Positions 33,662 through 44,866 of a DNA stretch of 64,000 nucleotides are shown one piece after another. The stretch covers positions 1,302,001 to 1,366,000 of the forward strand of contig JAHLMK010000010.1 of the NCBI GenBank assembly GCA_019915135.1, given 5' to 3'. This DNA is from Strobilurus pachycystidiatus. Its lineage: Eukaryota; Basidiomycota; Agaricomycetes; Agaricales; Physalacriaceae. The notes below the pieces were generated by a model. The model was not told where the DNA came from, ran no database searches, and worked only from the letters and a program-made list of their open reading frames with translations. The translations under genes and the position numbers were made by a program. Numbering within the stretch: the first letter of the stretch is position 1; each line of letters opens with the position of its first letter.

Positions 33662-34630
33662 TGCTGGGTCAATTATGCCTGGCGGGAATATACTCGTCTA
33701 TAGGTAAATCTTGGGCCCGCGTAAAATGCAGCGACCGTACAAGGAGAGATTTCAAGCTGGTTGTCAAGGTTGACGTACTTGGAGGCGCAGACCTGCGAAT
33801 GTAGGGTATTGATGTAAGAAGGAAAGTCACCGTCGGCGTCTCTGACAGTCATAGTGGTCTCGATCGCCACCACGTGGCACGTGAGCTTCTTGCCTTCGAT
33901 CATCAATCACGATAATTTCGAGTCAGTATATTTCCTTCGCCACAGAGTCTGCAATACGCCTCATACTACTTCAGCGTGTCATACGACTTGAAGGTCGATA
34001 TGCAGGCCAGTGACAGGAGCCTCCTGCCAGCACTACGGGCTATCACGGTACGGTCGTCCACCCAACTCTATGTTCAACGAGGGCTTCAATTCAGCAAGCT
34101 GCTCTATCCGACACCGGCGAAGACAAAACTGCGGCTGGTAATGCAATACGAAAAAGAGCTGAGCTGTGTCGCAATACGACTGGCCAGCATCGCCAGCTTT
34201 TCCCTCTACAACGAAGTGAGTCTCGATCACTGGCTGTCGAAGGCTCCTTCTCACCGTGACGATGTCGCCTCATATGCTCAGAAGTGTTGTTTTGAAAGCG
34301 GCATCGCGAGACATGCTCGCTGTTGCTGAAGCAGTACCTCGGTGCGTAGATATGTGTAATAACAACTTGTATCACTGATCATTCTTGACTTGAATAGAAG
34401 GCCACAATCCGGCCGACCCCAGATCGGTCAAAGACTATTTCGACAATTCAAGAACCCGCGGATGGTGATTATCAAGTGGTCGGTGCCGTCATATGCTGGA
34501 AATACACCAGCTCCAACAGAAAGCGTAACGAGTTGGCATATCACAGAGTGGGCATTCTGATACATATACGTATATGATACAGTCGAATGCATAGAGCCAA
34601 CGAATAGCAGACATATTTTTTTCCTCGATC
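33662..34630. other. Intergenic, no recognised gene
   Basis: Open stretches on both strands (for example 33976-34329 +) show no motif and no clear splice partner. It separates the start of the Zn2Cys6 gene from the end of the metallo-beta-lactamase-fold gene. Confidence 0.4.
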
Positions 34631-35869
34631 TCAAACCTCGAACCTATTTGCCGGGTGTCTTTCCTGCAAGAATGCCCAAATAATCTTATCCTTCCACCCC
34701 TTCTCCTTCCACACATTGACATCTTTCGGGAACTCGTCTATGATCCCGGGAAGCGAGCTGTCGTGTGCAAGCAGGACCAGCACATTCGGATCCGCATCAA
34801 GCTGGGCCAGCTTCCCCAGCGTTTCAACTGCCTCTTCGCGGTCGTGATACACCGACTTGGGACCCTCCGCTATGAAAAGAAGCGGGACGTCAAGAGTGTT
34901 GGATGGGTAAGACGCGAGAGGGCATAGACAGTGCTTATTGGGACGGATCTGTGCAGGGTGATGGCAGGTGTCTCCGCCTAGAAGAACGAACGACGTTGGT
35001 GTGACGCGGACGAGGGCGCTGATGTGTCCTGGACAATGCTATAGAAGGGTAGACGTCAGAGGGGTTCAGATCAATGACACAAAGCACATACACCAGGCGC
35101 ATTGAGTATGTATAAACTTCCGTCGGAGAAGTAATCCAACGCCTCGTAGTCTCCGATCTTCAAAGGGAAGTCTTTCAGTTCGATCACTTTGCGTCCGCTA
35201 TTCATGCCAGTAAATCCGACGTAGGATAGTAAGAGGAAGGCAGAAGGATATCTCACCTGAAATCATCTTCGACAAGGCCTGCGTCGGGGACGGTCGGGTA
35301 CGTCCTGAGATCTGTACCGGGTCCGACGACGAGTTCTGTCTCTGAGGGAAATTTCCTCAAGTCGCCTATACAAGTAAGAAATCAAAAGCATCCAGAGCCC
35401 GGTGTCTGCCAGCGTACCGATGTGATCCAGATGTGTGTGACTGGTAAGCATCAACATTGAGGACTTTGCTATTCATTCGACAGAATACTCACCTCCAAAT
35501 CACAGTATCAATATCGGCAGGATTGACGTTGCCGTCCTTCAGCTGCTCCACGAGATCCTTTTCCACGACGAGCCCGCGGTGGTTAGCATCACGAAAACCC
35601 TTCAGGTGTTCCCTTATAGCAGGGGACAGCCCTTCCTCGCCCTTCCTCATCCCCAGGTCAAACATCAGGCGCCTCCCGGAAGGATGTGTGAGAAAGTATG
35701 CGTAAATTGGGCAGGAGTAGATCTCGCGACCATCGGGAACAGGCTGTAGGAAGTACGCGGCAGGAATCTGTGTTTCTGGCGTGCCAGTATTGATCGCTCT
35801 AACCGAGAGAGTGACACTGGAGGTGGGGATAGTGAGTGTCATGGCAGAAAAGCGGAGTCCCCGTGCCAA
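34631..35869 (-). CDS. Metallo-beta-lactamase-fold hydrolase (lactonase-like)
   Basis: Five exons, 35869-35493, 35440-35418, 35365-35257, 35197-35092 and 35038-34631, keep one frame and give 340 residues; introns are 52-59 nt. The second exon is only 23 nt and carries the zinc-binding signature HTHLDHIG across its junctions. Other family landmarks are RLMFDLGMRK before the HxHxDH motif, NAPGHCPGHISALVRV (third metal-binding His) and VLLGGDTCHHP (bridging Asp). The order matches the fungal MBL-fold group related to N-acyl homoserine lactonases and cytosolic hydrolases. Substrate cannot be told from sequence. A second ATG at 35842 (MTLTIPTSS) is equally plausible and would remove nine residues. 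No signal peptide, so probably cytosolic. Confidence 0.86.
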
Positions 35870-36273
35870 GTCTTCGACCTATTTTTGTCATATAGCAGGC
35901 TTTCGCACGACTCGTGATGAGTGAGTTCGTTACTAGTTTTGCCCTGTAAACCGTGACAGCGCAGTTGGTGCCCGTGGATGGCGTAGAAGCACGGTAAGAC
36001 ATGGTGGACGCGTAAGAGGCCGAGACAACGAGAAAGCCATAGGAGTCGTGGTGACACAATGCCAGAGAGGTCAAGAGAGGTCCGTAAGGCAGCGGTGACG
36101 CCCCAAGATACGGTGCTGCTGAATGCAAGTTCGTCCGATCGCCAACGGTCTTAGTTCAAGAACAGCCACGTCACGAATATTTGCGTCACAGCTCTGGGTA
36201 CGCTCACGAGCGTACTAGCATGAATTCAACGCGGCTAAACCATGAGTACGAGGACGTTTCCAGAAGTCATACA
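35870..36273. other. Intergenic spacer
   Basis: About 400 bases between two minus-strand genes: the start of the MBL-fold gene and the end of an F-box-like gene. The long minus-strand frame here is out of frame with the MBL exon and shows no motif. Confidence 0.45.
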
Positions 36274-37776
36274 TTAAAGCACACGAACATATTCGACGGA
36301 CGTAGATATACCATTTGACAACGTAAACCCAATTCTCGTCATGAACTCTTTGATGAGGGCCTTATGATCCATTCGAAAACGCACTTGGCGAGTCTCAGTA
36401 CGGATGACAATGGAATCCGGGAGGTGAAGCGGATCAAGACTCTCCAAAGTGCGTATGGCCGATGCCAAAGCTCTGTCCTTGGCAAGTTCCGTCCAATGCG
36501 TTGATCGTAGAACAATCTGCAAGGACTTGAGGTTCCTCAACATCCCAACATCAAAGTGTGCGACTGTAAGATGAAACGGGTCGGAGAAATTCAAAGAAGC
36601 GTTGACCGAGATAGGCTTACCGCGATTGTTGTCAGTCTTCTCGATGATTGGGAGCGTTAGGTGGCGAAGAGTCCTACAATTGTCGCTCAAGAGAACTGGA
36701 ATATAAATCTCTTGCCAATATTGCCACTGTATGTCCACGTCGAGAGACACGAGCTCTTTGCAACGAAGCTGCAGCCAGTCAACCAAATCATGATTGTACT
36801 CCCCACGTATGCAGAGGTGGGATATAGGGAGTAATGGCACTGAGCTCTTTTCGTTGATGTCGGGTCGCGGGATAGGTGCGTAACGGTACTGCCCCAGGTT
36901 GATCGTTAACGATTTCAAGTGCGGAAGATGGTGCATAGACGAGAGGAGAGTCGGGAGGACGCGGACCGCTTCCGATTTAGTCAAGCCAAAAGTGTTGGGT
37001 TTGTGGTCGTTGTCGAGGTAATCGTGGGAGAACGAAAGGGCAGTGAGGTGGGGAAGGTATTTGGGGGCGAGGAGGATGATGGGGCACGCGGTGGAGTAGA
37101 CGTGTATGTCACGGATCTTGGCACCTTTGAGTCGTAGGAGATTGAGCGCCCGTCGATAGCCGCCGAGGGGTTCGGGATCCTTACGCCAGCCCGTGAAATC
37201 CAGAAGCTGAACATGGCGAGAAAGAGTCTCGTACGGCGAGTGAAGGAGCTGGCACAGTCTGGTGGCATGCTGTGGGCTCGAAAGTGGAAGCCGAAGCTGC
37301 CTTCTGCTAGGTTCCACCCAGCCATAGCAGACCAGACTCGTGGCGAGGAGAGTCGGGGTCGATGTGATTTCGGAGAGGATGATGTCGAAGACCTCTTTGG
37401 GGAAGATGATGTTTAATGGGACAGCGGAAGGAGGGGGTCGACGTTTCCGAAGATGCAGTATGGTGGGATGGACCATTATAGAGTCCATGGCCATATAACA
37501 ACGAACGGCTGCGCTCCTGGAGGAGGCTACCACCCATGAACACGCTCTGCCCACCGGACCGAGGGGACGACCAGTCGAACGTGACTCGCGACGAGAGCGG
37601 CAATGCCGCAAGCATCCAGAATAAAAACAGAAAACAAAGGCGATGATCAGAGCTCCGAAGACTATGCCTATCGTGATGAAGACCGCGCCAGTACAACTGT
37701 CGACGTCGGCCTCGTAGGAGCATTTCCCATGGCAGGCAGCAAATAGACCCGTCGCCGTGCTGTTGGGGTTGCACAT
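36274..37776 (-). CDS. Membrane-anchored F-box-like protein (family member A)
   Basis: The frame is open for 500 codons, but 36620-36564 is a 57-nt GT-AG intron that happens to be divisible by three; the paralogues have an intron at the same place. Removing it gives 481 residues. The N-terminus has a short Cys-containing lumenal or outer part (LFAACHGKC) and one strong membrane span (GAVFITIGIVFGALIIAFVF, about residues 30-50) followed by basic CLRHCRSRRESR, predicting a cytosolic C-terminus. An F-box-like segment (IIFPKEVFDIILSEITST, then LVCYGWVEPSRRQL) lies at about residues 123-163. Leucine-rich, LRR-like strands follow. The closest relatives are the copies at 42.8 and 44.9 kb, which share everything downstream of RPLGPVGRACSWVVASSRSA but lack the span. 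F-box function through Skp1 is inferred from the family. Confidence 0.82.
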   Translation of the reverse strand: MCNPNSTATGLFAACHGKCSYEADVDSCTGAVFITIGIVFGALIIAFVFCFYSGCLRHCRSRRESRSTGRPLGPVGRACSWVVASSRSAAVRCYMAMDSIMVHPTILHLRKRRPPPSAVPLNIIFPKEVFDIILSEITSTPTLLATSLVCYGWVEPSRRQLRLPLSSPQHATRLCQLLHSPYETLSRHVQLLDFTGWRKDPEPLGGYRRALNLLRLKGAKIRDIHVYSTACPIILLAPKYLPHLTALSFSHDYLDNDHKPNTFGLTKSEAVRVLPTLLSSMHHLPHLKSLTINLGQYRYAPIPRPDINEKSSVPLLPISHLCIRGEYNHDLVDWLQLRCKELVSLDVDIQWQYWQEIYIPVLLSDNCRTLRHLTLPIIEKTDNNRGKPISVNASLNFSDPFHLTVAHFDVGMLRNLKSLQIVLRSTHWTELAKDRALASAIRTLESLDPLHLPDSIVIRTETRQVRFRMDHKALIKEFMTRIGFTLSNGISTSVEYVRVL

Positions 37777-39100
37777 GGCGGAGAGGGAGGAGGGAGGAAG
37801 GAAGGAAGGAAATGGTATTATACTCGAGTACGTTGGAGGCTGTTCCTGTGCATGTTGTGGCGATCGCGGACTTGGAAGGCTGTCGGAAGGAACCCCTTGA
37901 CTGGATGACGACTTTTTGGCAGGCTTTAGCCTGCCTTTGGCTGTCCAAAGGACTCGACCCTACCTTGGCACGCACAGCCATCAGGGTTTAATGACAGAGT
38001 GCAGATGGGCCATGGCAATGCGATCTGACAAGTGACAGGTCAAACTTGAAGGAGTGGAGTTGTTAGAGCACTCTGAACCGTGACAACAACGTCAAATAAG
38101 CAAGACGCAACTCTTCGGAGTTTCAACCTACGACTCCTGCACGCATCCCGCCATGACTCAGTTCAAGAGGTTCCGACTTGTTATGCATAGCAACTTGAAT
38201 CCGGTGACAACTGTCGCAGGCAGCAAATCATTGTGCAAGCTTCTGAGGTTCCAGGATTCCTGTGGATATTATACCTATAAACCTTCCTGCAGATTATGAT
38301 GTAAGACTTCCCAGAAAACTAAGTGTTGCTGAAATCATCGCCTTTAGCTCGTCCAGTAAGTTTATCAATCACCAAGTGAGGCCACTGTCGCGCGCCTCTG
38401 ATCGCGATCGCACATTTACTGTTCTTATTCTCGTTCGCTGACACTACTCTTGTATCCCACTTTGGCCTCCCAGTCAAGGGCAGGCAATACTCCCTCCTGG
38501 TACTGGAAGACATCTTGGCCGCGCTTCGCTCCCAACCAACAATTTGCCCCTCAGGTCTTTGAGATTCGTACATGCTCGCTAGCGCACCAATCTTTCCTTC
38601 CTGTCAGCCTCCAGCCGTGTCGCCGGCTGGCACACCTGTTCCGAAGTCTGGCCCGCGCTCTCATTTGACGCGATCTTGCTTTTTGAACAGCAGAAAGAGC
38701 ATTGGCTGCGTACCGCTAATCCGTATTTGTGAATCAGAGTCGTGGTCGGATTTCGATACCAGGCTAAGTGATCCTGGTCCAGGTCAGATCATGGGCCGTG
38801 GCATTCGTCGACCCGCATCTGACGTATTGTTGTATGTACTCTACGCTGCGTCCGGCGATCCTGGAGGGTCCGTGCCGTGTATTTATTGATTGATTGATTG
38901 TACGCGTGCGAATGCCTGTGTCTCATGGTAGCTCACTCGCTGCAGCCGCAACATTTGACCGTGAAGTCCCTCGAGGCGAGTAAACACATTCCGAATATCT
39001 TTGCCCGCGGGTGAGGATTTTTTTGCTGCTCAACATAAGAATTCGACTGGGACAGGCTCAGTCAGAGTTGGATCAATAAGCGCCACATAGAAGGTTATCG
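37777..39100. other. Intergenic, no recognised gene
   Basis: More than 1.3 kb without a supportable gene. A GGAAGGAAGGAAGGAA tract lies just upstream of the 37776 start codon (about 37795-37812). Several short plus-strand frames near 38450-38890 have no motif. Confidence 0.4.
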
Positions 39101-39182
39101 TCGGATATGGTGTAACGGCTAACATTGCCGCCTCTCATGTATCCGTGCGCGGCAGCTCGGGGTTCGATTCCCCGTATCCGAA
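39101..39182 (+). tRNA. tRNA-Glu (anticodon CTC) with about 10-nt intron
   Basis: The acceptor stem TCGGATA (39101-39107) pairs with TATCCGA (39175-39181), with discriminator A at 39182. The anticodon stem GCCGC/GCGGC encloses CTCTCA with anticodon CTC (39134-39136) and an intron of about 10 nt after position 37 (39138-39147). The T arm CGGGG-TTCGATT-CCCCG is perfect and the B box is GGTTCGATTCC. A TTTTT terminator follows at about 39192. Confidence 0.9.
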
Positions 39183-39861
39183 GCGAGACGATCTTTTTGT
39201 TGCTAATAGTTTTTGTTCTTTAGCAAAACAGTTAACTCTTGAGTGTAGTCTCCTCAATCTTGAGCTTTGGGAGCTCTCAGGAACCTCAGATCCAAGCTCA
39301 AGCTCAAAGACTCTTTCTGAACTTGACTTTTCTCCCAATCACGATTCCCCTTAGTTCAAAGCACTGACAGTGGCACGGCGAAGAAAGGTCTTCATCTGCC
39401 GATACACTAGAACTACGCATCTGTTGAGGTACGATGCCTTGACTGTCCAGTCCATTTTGTGGCCACGACCGAGTTTCGGGAGGGCCAGGACAACTTGAGT
39501 CTTAGACAGCGAGACACATACTGGAATTTGAACTTGAATGTCGGCAAGGAATAAAAGAGTACTCCAATTCGGGCCCCACACGATGCCTATCAAACCCGCT
39601 GAGGGATGAGGCTGCGCGTATCCCCGGCGTATCCTGAGCTCCCAACCTGTATGACCTTGCCTGCGCCGCGATACTTGGCGAAAAACAAGTCGACAAGGCG
39701 AGAGCGACACAATGACGGACCTAGGACCATTGAGGCACGAAGCTACAGGACATTATCGAATACAATGAACACGAGCAGCAATTCCGACACGCCGAAGGAG
39801 AGCCTGATACCACAAGCATGAGTGTTAGGCAGCATAAGATCTGGCACATAATCCGAACACA
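39183..39861. other. Intergenic, no recognised gene
   Basis: Between the tRNA-Glu and the stop codon of the coilin-like gene. No motif or domain is recognised on either strand. Confidence 0.45.
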
Positions 39862-41298
39862 CTAAGACTGAACGAACTTCATCCCCCTCCCCTCCATAGC
39901 CGCGAACAGCACCATCTCATCCTCATCCGTCTCCTCCACCACCTCCTCCCCAGGTCTCGCAATCCGCCGCACAAGACACGACTCGGGGAAGACCCCCGTC
40001 ACCGTCGCCGCGGTGAGCATGATCTCCGGCGAGAACGTCGCGGGGTTCAGCGCGAGCTCTTTCCACGCCAGGATCCCGCCCTCCTTCACCACGCCGCTAT
40101 CTGCCGCAGGCGCCGCATCGTAGTTCGCCTCGATGCGGGCCCATCTGGGGTCGGAGTCGGTGACCTCAGTGTCGTCCACGACGACTTCAACCTTCACCAC
40201 CTCCCTCTCCCTCTCCTTCCCCCGCCGCTTCGCACTCTTGTTCTCCCACATTCCCTCCTCGACGTCCACGCTCGTCACGAACATATTCGGCGGGAGGTCC
40301 GTGCGCTCTGATGGCGGTATGAGGCGGGTATACGTTGGGGTCGGGGTCGGCGTGGGTACGACTGCGCTGTCCATCGACACGTCCGCGTCAAAAACGATCT
40401 TGGCGCCCTTCGGCCTCTCTAGCGCCTGCTTGTATCCCTTTTTCTTGTTCTTGTTCCCGAGGTGGAACATCGACGGTCCAGCTTCTGCCTCGGGTTCTTG
40501 TGCTTGTGGTGTGCCTAGACCGAGCGGGTATAGGTTCGCGTCCGACATGGTTTTGGGTGCTGGGGAGGGTATTGTGCCTGTTTCGTGCTGCTTCTTCAGG
40601 CGACGGCGGAGGTTGCGACTGCGCGTCTGGCTCGTTCCTTCGCCTGGCGGAACGTGCGTGGTGTGTTCTTTTCGCGGCGGTTTCCTAGATTCGATGGGTT
40701 AGTATAGATGCAGATTGGGATGGCGGTGCAAAGTGTTTTGAAGTTTGGGAAGAATGTACACGCACGGTATTGTCGTAGGAGCCGCCTTTCGAAGGATAGG
40801 CCTTGTCTCCGGAGGCGCGTCCGAGTCGGATGAATCTGAATCGCTCGAATCCGATTCCGACGAAGAAGAGGTGGAAGAATCCGAGCTCGAGCTCGAGGAA
40901 TCCGAATCCGAAGAGCTCGACGACGAAGAGATCACGTCCACCCGCTGGCGTTTTGCCGTCTTCCTAGGTCCGTCTGCAGGCATGCATGGTCAAGCCCCCG
41001 CCTCCCACAAGCAACAACGCGCACCATTCTCGGCTTTTCGCTTCTCGCCCACTTTTTCCGCCCCGCGTAGCCTGATCACGACCAGGTCGCCCTCCCGCAA
41101 TATCCCTGCCACAGCGAGTCCGTCGAGGAGCTCGAAGCCGTCCAGCTCCAGAACCAGAGCCATATCTGTCTTGGTCCCAAGTCCAAGCGTAGCAGACATC
41201 CGCTTCTTGAGCCCTTTGAACGTCTCGCCGTCCTCGTCTGATGCGAACCATGCCTTGATGGGCGGGAGTGGGGTGTCGGTTTGGATGCGAAAGCGCAT
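39862..41298 (-). CDS. Coilin-like nuclear protein (Cajal body scaffold candidate)
   Basis: Three exons, 41298-41025, 40973-40760 and 40684-39862, give 436 residues with all phases consistent. The N-terminus MRFRIQTDTPLPPIKAWF, followed by LEDGFELL-like strands (LELDGFELLDGLAVAGILRE, GDLVVIRL), has the ubiquitin-like layout of the coilin N-terminal domain. The middle is a low-complexity Ser/Asp/Glu run (about residues 105-145), then an Arg-rich patch (TRSRNLRRRLKKQ). The C-terminal part (about 250-436), with DPRWARIEANYD and ILAWKELALNPATFSPE, fits the atypical Tudor-like coilin C-terminus. Coilin organises Cajal bodies and snRNP maturation in animals and plants; fungal members are poorly known. 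Assignment rests on domain order, not on strong sequence identity. Confidence 0.66.
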
Positions 41299-41605
41299 GA
41301 TGGGAGCACAGCGCCGTCTGGTAGGAGGACTATCGCCAGGGGAAAAGTATATGCCCTCCCGGAGATGTAAGGGTGAGAGTGGGCGAGGTGATGGCTGAAA
41401 CCAAAGAGGAAATTCCCCTCGACGCGATCAGCCGGTGCTTCGGGCCGGGCTTTCAACTCATAGATTGACCTCGAAGGACTCTTCATTTCGTCCCCCGGAC
41501 ACCTGACTCTTGATATCTTAAAGAGTAACAAGGTAACAGGTTACAATTATGTCCATTGTCAAGTTTCAAATTACATTCAAAAAAGTGAGAGTCAAAGCCA
41601 TACAT
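41299..41605. other. Intergenic spacer with Pol III terminator
   Basis: Upstream region of the coilin-like gene. A run of six A (about 41580-41585) reads as TTTTTT just downstream of the minus-strand tRNA, a normal Pol III terminator. Confidence 0.55.
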
Positions 41606-41701
41606 TTCGGATACGGGGAATCGAACCCCGAGCTGCCGCGTATTGAAAAGGAATGACGCACAAATGAGAGGCGGCAATGTTAGCCGTTACACCATATCCG
41701 A
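41606..41701 (-). tRNA. tRNA-Glu (anticodon CTC) with about 24-nt intron
   Basis: The minus-strand sequence has mature parts identical to the tRNA at 39101-39182: acceptor stem TCGGATA/TATCCGA, D arm, anticodon stem GCCGC/GCGGC with CTC, and T arm CGGGG-TTCGATT-CCCCG. The intron after position 37 is about 24 nt and unrelated in sequence to that of the other copy. Confidence 0.9.
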
Positions 41702-42772
41702 CAGCGCGACTGTTCGAGGGATAATTACTCGGAATTTAATCATCAGCCGCACACGCGATGCAACCCACATTGAAAGGAGGTCCACGATTTACCGACAGGA
41801 AGTTTCAGTCGAACGGCCGGTGCTTTGAGGCAAGTCGGCCTGAAGACGCAGCATCAAATCAACTTCGATTCAAGCTCAACCTGCCATAACGACTCCCTAG
41901 TATATCTCGACTACATACAGCTTTCCTTCTGTTTGACATTTGAAGAATATCCTCAAGCGCGTTTCCCTCATCGGTTAAGCTGCCATGTATGCTCGGAGAA
42001 TGTTTTCTTACACAGCTTGGCACAACACCTATACACTACAACTGAAGACTGCCAGAGGAACCCTGGGGCCTGGCGAACGGCGAGTTTACCTGTCGGAATG
42101 TTAGCTCATGGTTTTCGTGCCGTCCTACCTAACCGGTCGTGCAGGCAACATACATGCGTGGTTGAGGACCATCTCATTCTTCTAGCACTGGATGGATATG
42201 AGTGCGTATCTGGATCATCGCGTTATTGAAGGACACGATACATAACGCGAATATCAACTTGTGTTTTTGGCGTGTGCATGCGAACAGCCCGAGAGGGTCA
42301 TGACAGCAATCCAGATGCACAAAGATTTGCTATGATACGTATCTGATAGACAAAAGCACGAGATAAACCTGTGATCAGGGCTGCTCGCAAGTGACTATGG
42401 GGCCAGAGGTACGAGGGCTCCAGTATAGGAGCAAGCGAGCTGCGAGAGCCATCCTTCCATCGCCCGCAGCCACCACATTACAAAAGGCACAACTCACAGT
42501 AGAGAAACCCAGGCGATTCTGCAAGGCAGTGTCGACCGTGATTTTCTTCGACTTCACCATTCAGGGCACGTCATTCATTCCAACTTGAAGACGACTTCGG
42601 TCACAGTACGAATTATGACATAAGTGCACCGTTGATAAGGCAGAGATTACAGTTGACAGAACATTGTCCTCGCGGTATTTTTGGTTGACGCAGCGGCACG
42701 CCCACTGAGCTATGGGACTGCAAGAGATGATGATGGTGGAGATAAGCGCCGCCATGCACCGTCCACGCGATA
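41702..42772. other. Intergenic; right part is a duplicated block shared with 44.5-44.87 kb
   Basis: No gene is recognised. From about 42490 to 42710 the sequence repeats, with changes, the block at 44540-44860. Shared landmarks are GTAGAGAAACCCAGGCGATT-like sequence, CGGTCACAGTACGA, and the GCGGT...GGTTGACGCAG segment before each F-box start. This marks the left end of a tandem duplication. Confidence 0.5.
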
Positions 42773-44208
42773 ATGACTCACCGGCCCGTGGTCGACAGCC
42801 GAGGCACGCTGATCTGTAACAGGTCCCACACCTACGGCCACTGGCCCACTGCTTCACTTTGCGCGATGCCACAATGGAGAAGTCGTCCCCTCGGTCCGGT
42901 GGACAGAGCGTGTTCATGGGTGTTAGCCTCCTCGAGGAGCGCATCCGTTATTGCATCCATGGCCATGGACGCTATAGTGGTCCATCCCACAGTACAGCAT
43001 ATTTGGAACCGCGAAACCCCTCCTTCCGACGCCGTCTCATCGAACATCATCTTCCCCCAAGAGATCTTTAACCTCATCTTCTCTTATATCGAATCAACCT
43101 CCACCCTCCTCACGACGAGCTTGGTCTGCTACGGCTGGGTGGACATCGGCAGAAAGCAACTTCGGCTACAGATTTCGAGCCCGCAGCGTGCAACCGAACT
43201 TTGCCGGTTGCTTCAATCGCCGTACGAGACGTTTTCACGCCATGTCCAGCTTCTCGAATTCACGCATTGGCGTCTGGAGCCCGAACCCCTCAGCACTTAT
43301 CGACGGGCTCTCAATCTCTTACGCATCAAAGGTGCCAGGATCCAGGATCTTCACGTCCTCCAGAACGCGTGCCCCATCATCCTCCTGGCCCCCCAATATC
43401 TTCCCCACCTCACCACTCTTTTGTTCTCCTACCCGCACATCAAGCCGGACCATATACCCACCACGCTTGGCTTGACCAAGTCGGAAACGGTCCGGGACCT
43501 CCAGACTTTTCTCTCGTCCATGTACCACCTTCCTCACTTACATTCGTTGACGGTCAACGTGGGGTGCTCCTGTGAACCACCCTTGACGCCAACGGACATC
43601 AGCCGTGACGAGAATATCCCCCCTCCTTCACTTCCGATATTACACCTCTGTATTACTGGAGACTATTCCCACAATCTGGTTACATGGCTGCGGCTTCGGT
43701 GCAGAAACCTTGTGTCTCTCGACCTCGACACAGAGTGGCGATATCAGGACACGGCAGATGTTCTAGGTGTAGAGAGACTTCTCGGCGACAACTGCAAGAC
43801 GCTTCGCCACGTCATTCTGCCAATATTCCAAGAGACCAACGAGCGCGGTGAGTCCGGTCTTTTTCATTCACCTACTATTTTATTCATGACAACCATTTTC
43901 AATCTACAGCCAACTTCTATGACCTTCGAATGTTGAGGAGTCTAGAGATCTTACAGGTGGTCATACAGTTGAGTCGTAGGGCATATCGGAGAGAAGGTGC
44001 TCTGGACAGAGCTTTGGAATTGGCCTTCCGGACATTGGAGAGCCTCGATCCAATGCACCCTCCAAATTCTACGATCATCCGTATCTGCAACAAGTATTTT
44101 CCTTGTCATTTTACAGGGGATCATTTGGCTCGCATCGACGCGTTCATGGGAAGATTGGGAATTGCGGTCGCGCATACTTCTACGTTGGTTGAATATACTA
44201 TTGTATAG
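42773..44208 (+). CDS. F-box-like protein (family member B), no membrane span
   Basis: Exons 42773-43847 and 43910-44208 (62-nt intron) give 457 residues. The start is the first ATG of the frame (MTHRPVVDSRG). The shared family region begins at RPLGPVDRACSWVLASSRSA. The N-terminal membrane span of the 36.3 kb copy is absent. The F-box-like segment is IIFPQEIFNLIFSYIEST, then LVCYGWVDIGRKQL (about residues 90-130). LRR-like strands follow (YLPHLTTLLFSY, HLPHLHSLTVNV, LRCRNLVSLDLD, MLRSLEILQVVI). It forms a convergent pair with the cupin remnant at 44324 and is the left copy of a tandem duplicate whose right copy starts at 44867. A role in SCF-type substrate recognition is inferred from the family only. 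Confidence 0.82.
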
Positions 44209-44323
44209 GCCATGGGCAATTCTCAATTACTACGACGATCACCGGGTGATGAAGAGGGTGTTAGATACTGGTGAGGCGGGCATAAGACTAGCGAAGGAGA
44301 TACGAAACTAACACCCCGACCGA

Positions 44324-44530
44324 CTAGGTACTCTTCGCCCTGGCAGACACCTTGTACTTGACCTCATACCCACCAATCATCCTCCCATTCCACCGCCCCA
44401 GCACGACATTTATGAGCCACCCCAAACCCAGTGGCGGGTCGCACAGCACCACGTCCGTGTGGTCCCAGGACACGAGCACCTGCCAAAGCGCAGGCGGCTC
44501 CCCGATATTCGCGCACGCGCTCAAGTACCA
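44324..44530 (-). pseudogene. Cupin gene remnant, C-terminal part only
   Basis: The minus strand encodes about 65 residues from YLSACANIGEPPALWQ through GWLINVVLGRWNGRMIGGYE to the stop at 44324. This matches the C-terminal third of the intact cupin at 46474-47296. The cupin barrel with the HxH...E metal site is missing. Upstream of about 44530 the frame continues into unrelated sequence also found near 42500, so homology stops at a duplication boundary. Confidence 0.75.
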
Positions 44531-44866
44531 GGCACGAATCACTGTAGAAAAACCCAGGCAATTCTTGTTTCGCTCTCTACTGTGTACTACTGTGTACCTA
44601 CCTGCGTCGACCATGTCTCTGACTAGACATCCGTATACGCGAATATGATGAGCGCGCGACGTGTCATTCTTCTGTCTGTTAGTCGTTGCAAGAGAACAAG
44701 ACGCAATTATATCAAATCAGGATCAGGCATTCACCATTGAGAGAGAGGGCCTCACGTTTCGGTCACAGTACGACATAAGTGTACCGTTGATAAGGGAATA
44801 ATTTCAGTTGGGATGACATTCTCATCGCGGTCCTCGCGGTTGACGCAGTGGCACGCCGACTGAGGT
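44531..44866. other. Spacer, duplicated block upstream of F-box member C
   Basis: Repeats much of 42490-42770, including GGTCACAGTACGACATAAGTG, and leads into the next F-box-like gene. No coding feature. Confidence 0.5.

Noticed and set aside
35799..36128. Minus-strand 109-codon frame upstream of the MBL-fold exon
   Set aside because: Out of frame with the MBL exon it overlaps and without motif or signal peptide.
40745..41398. Plus-strand 217-codon Glu/Ser-rich frame
   Set aside because: Antisense of the Ser/Asp-rich middle of the coilin-like gene.
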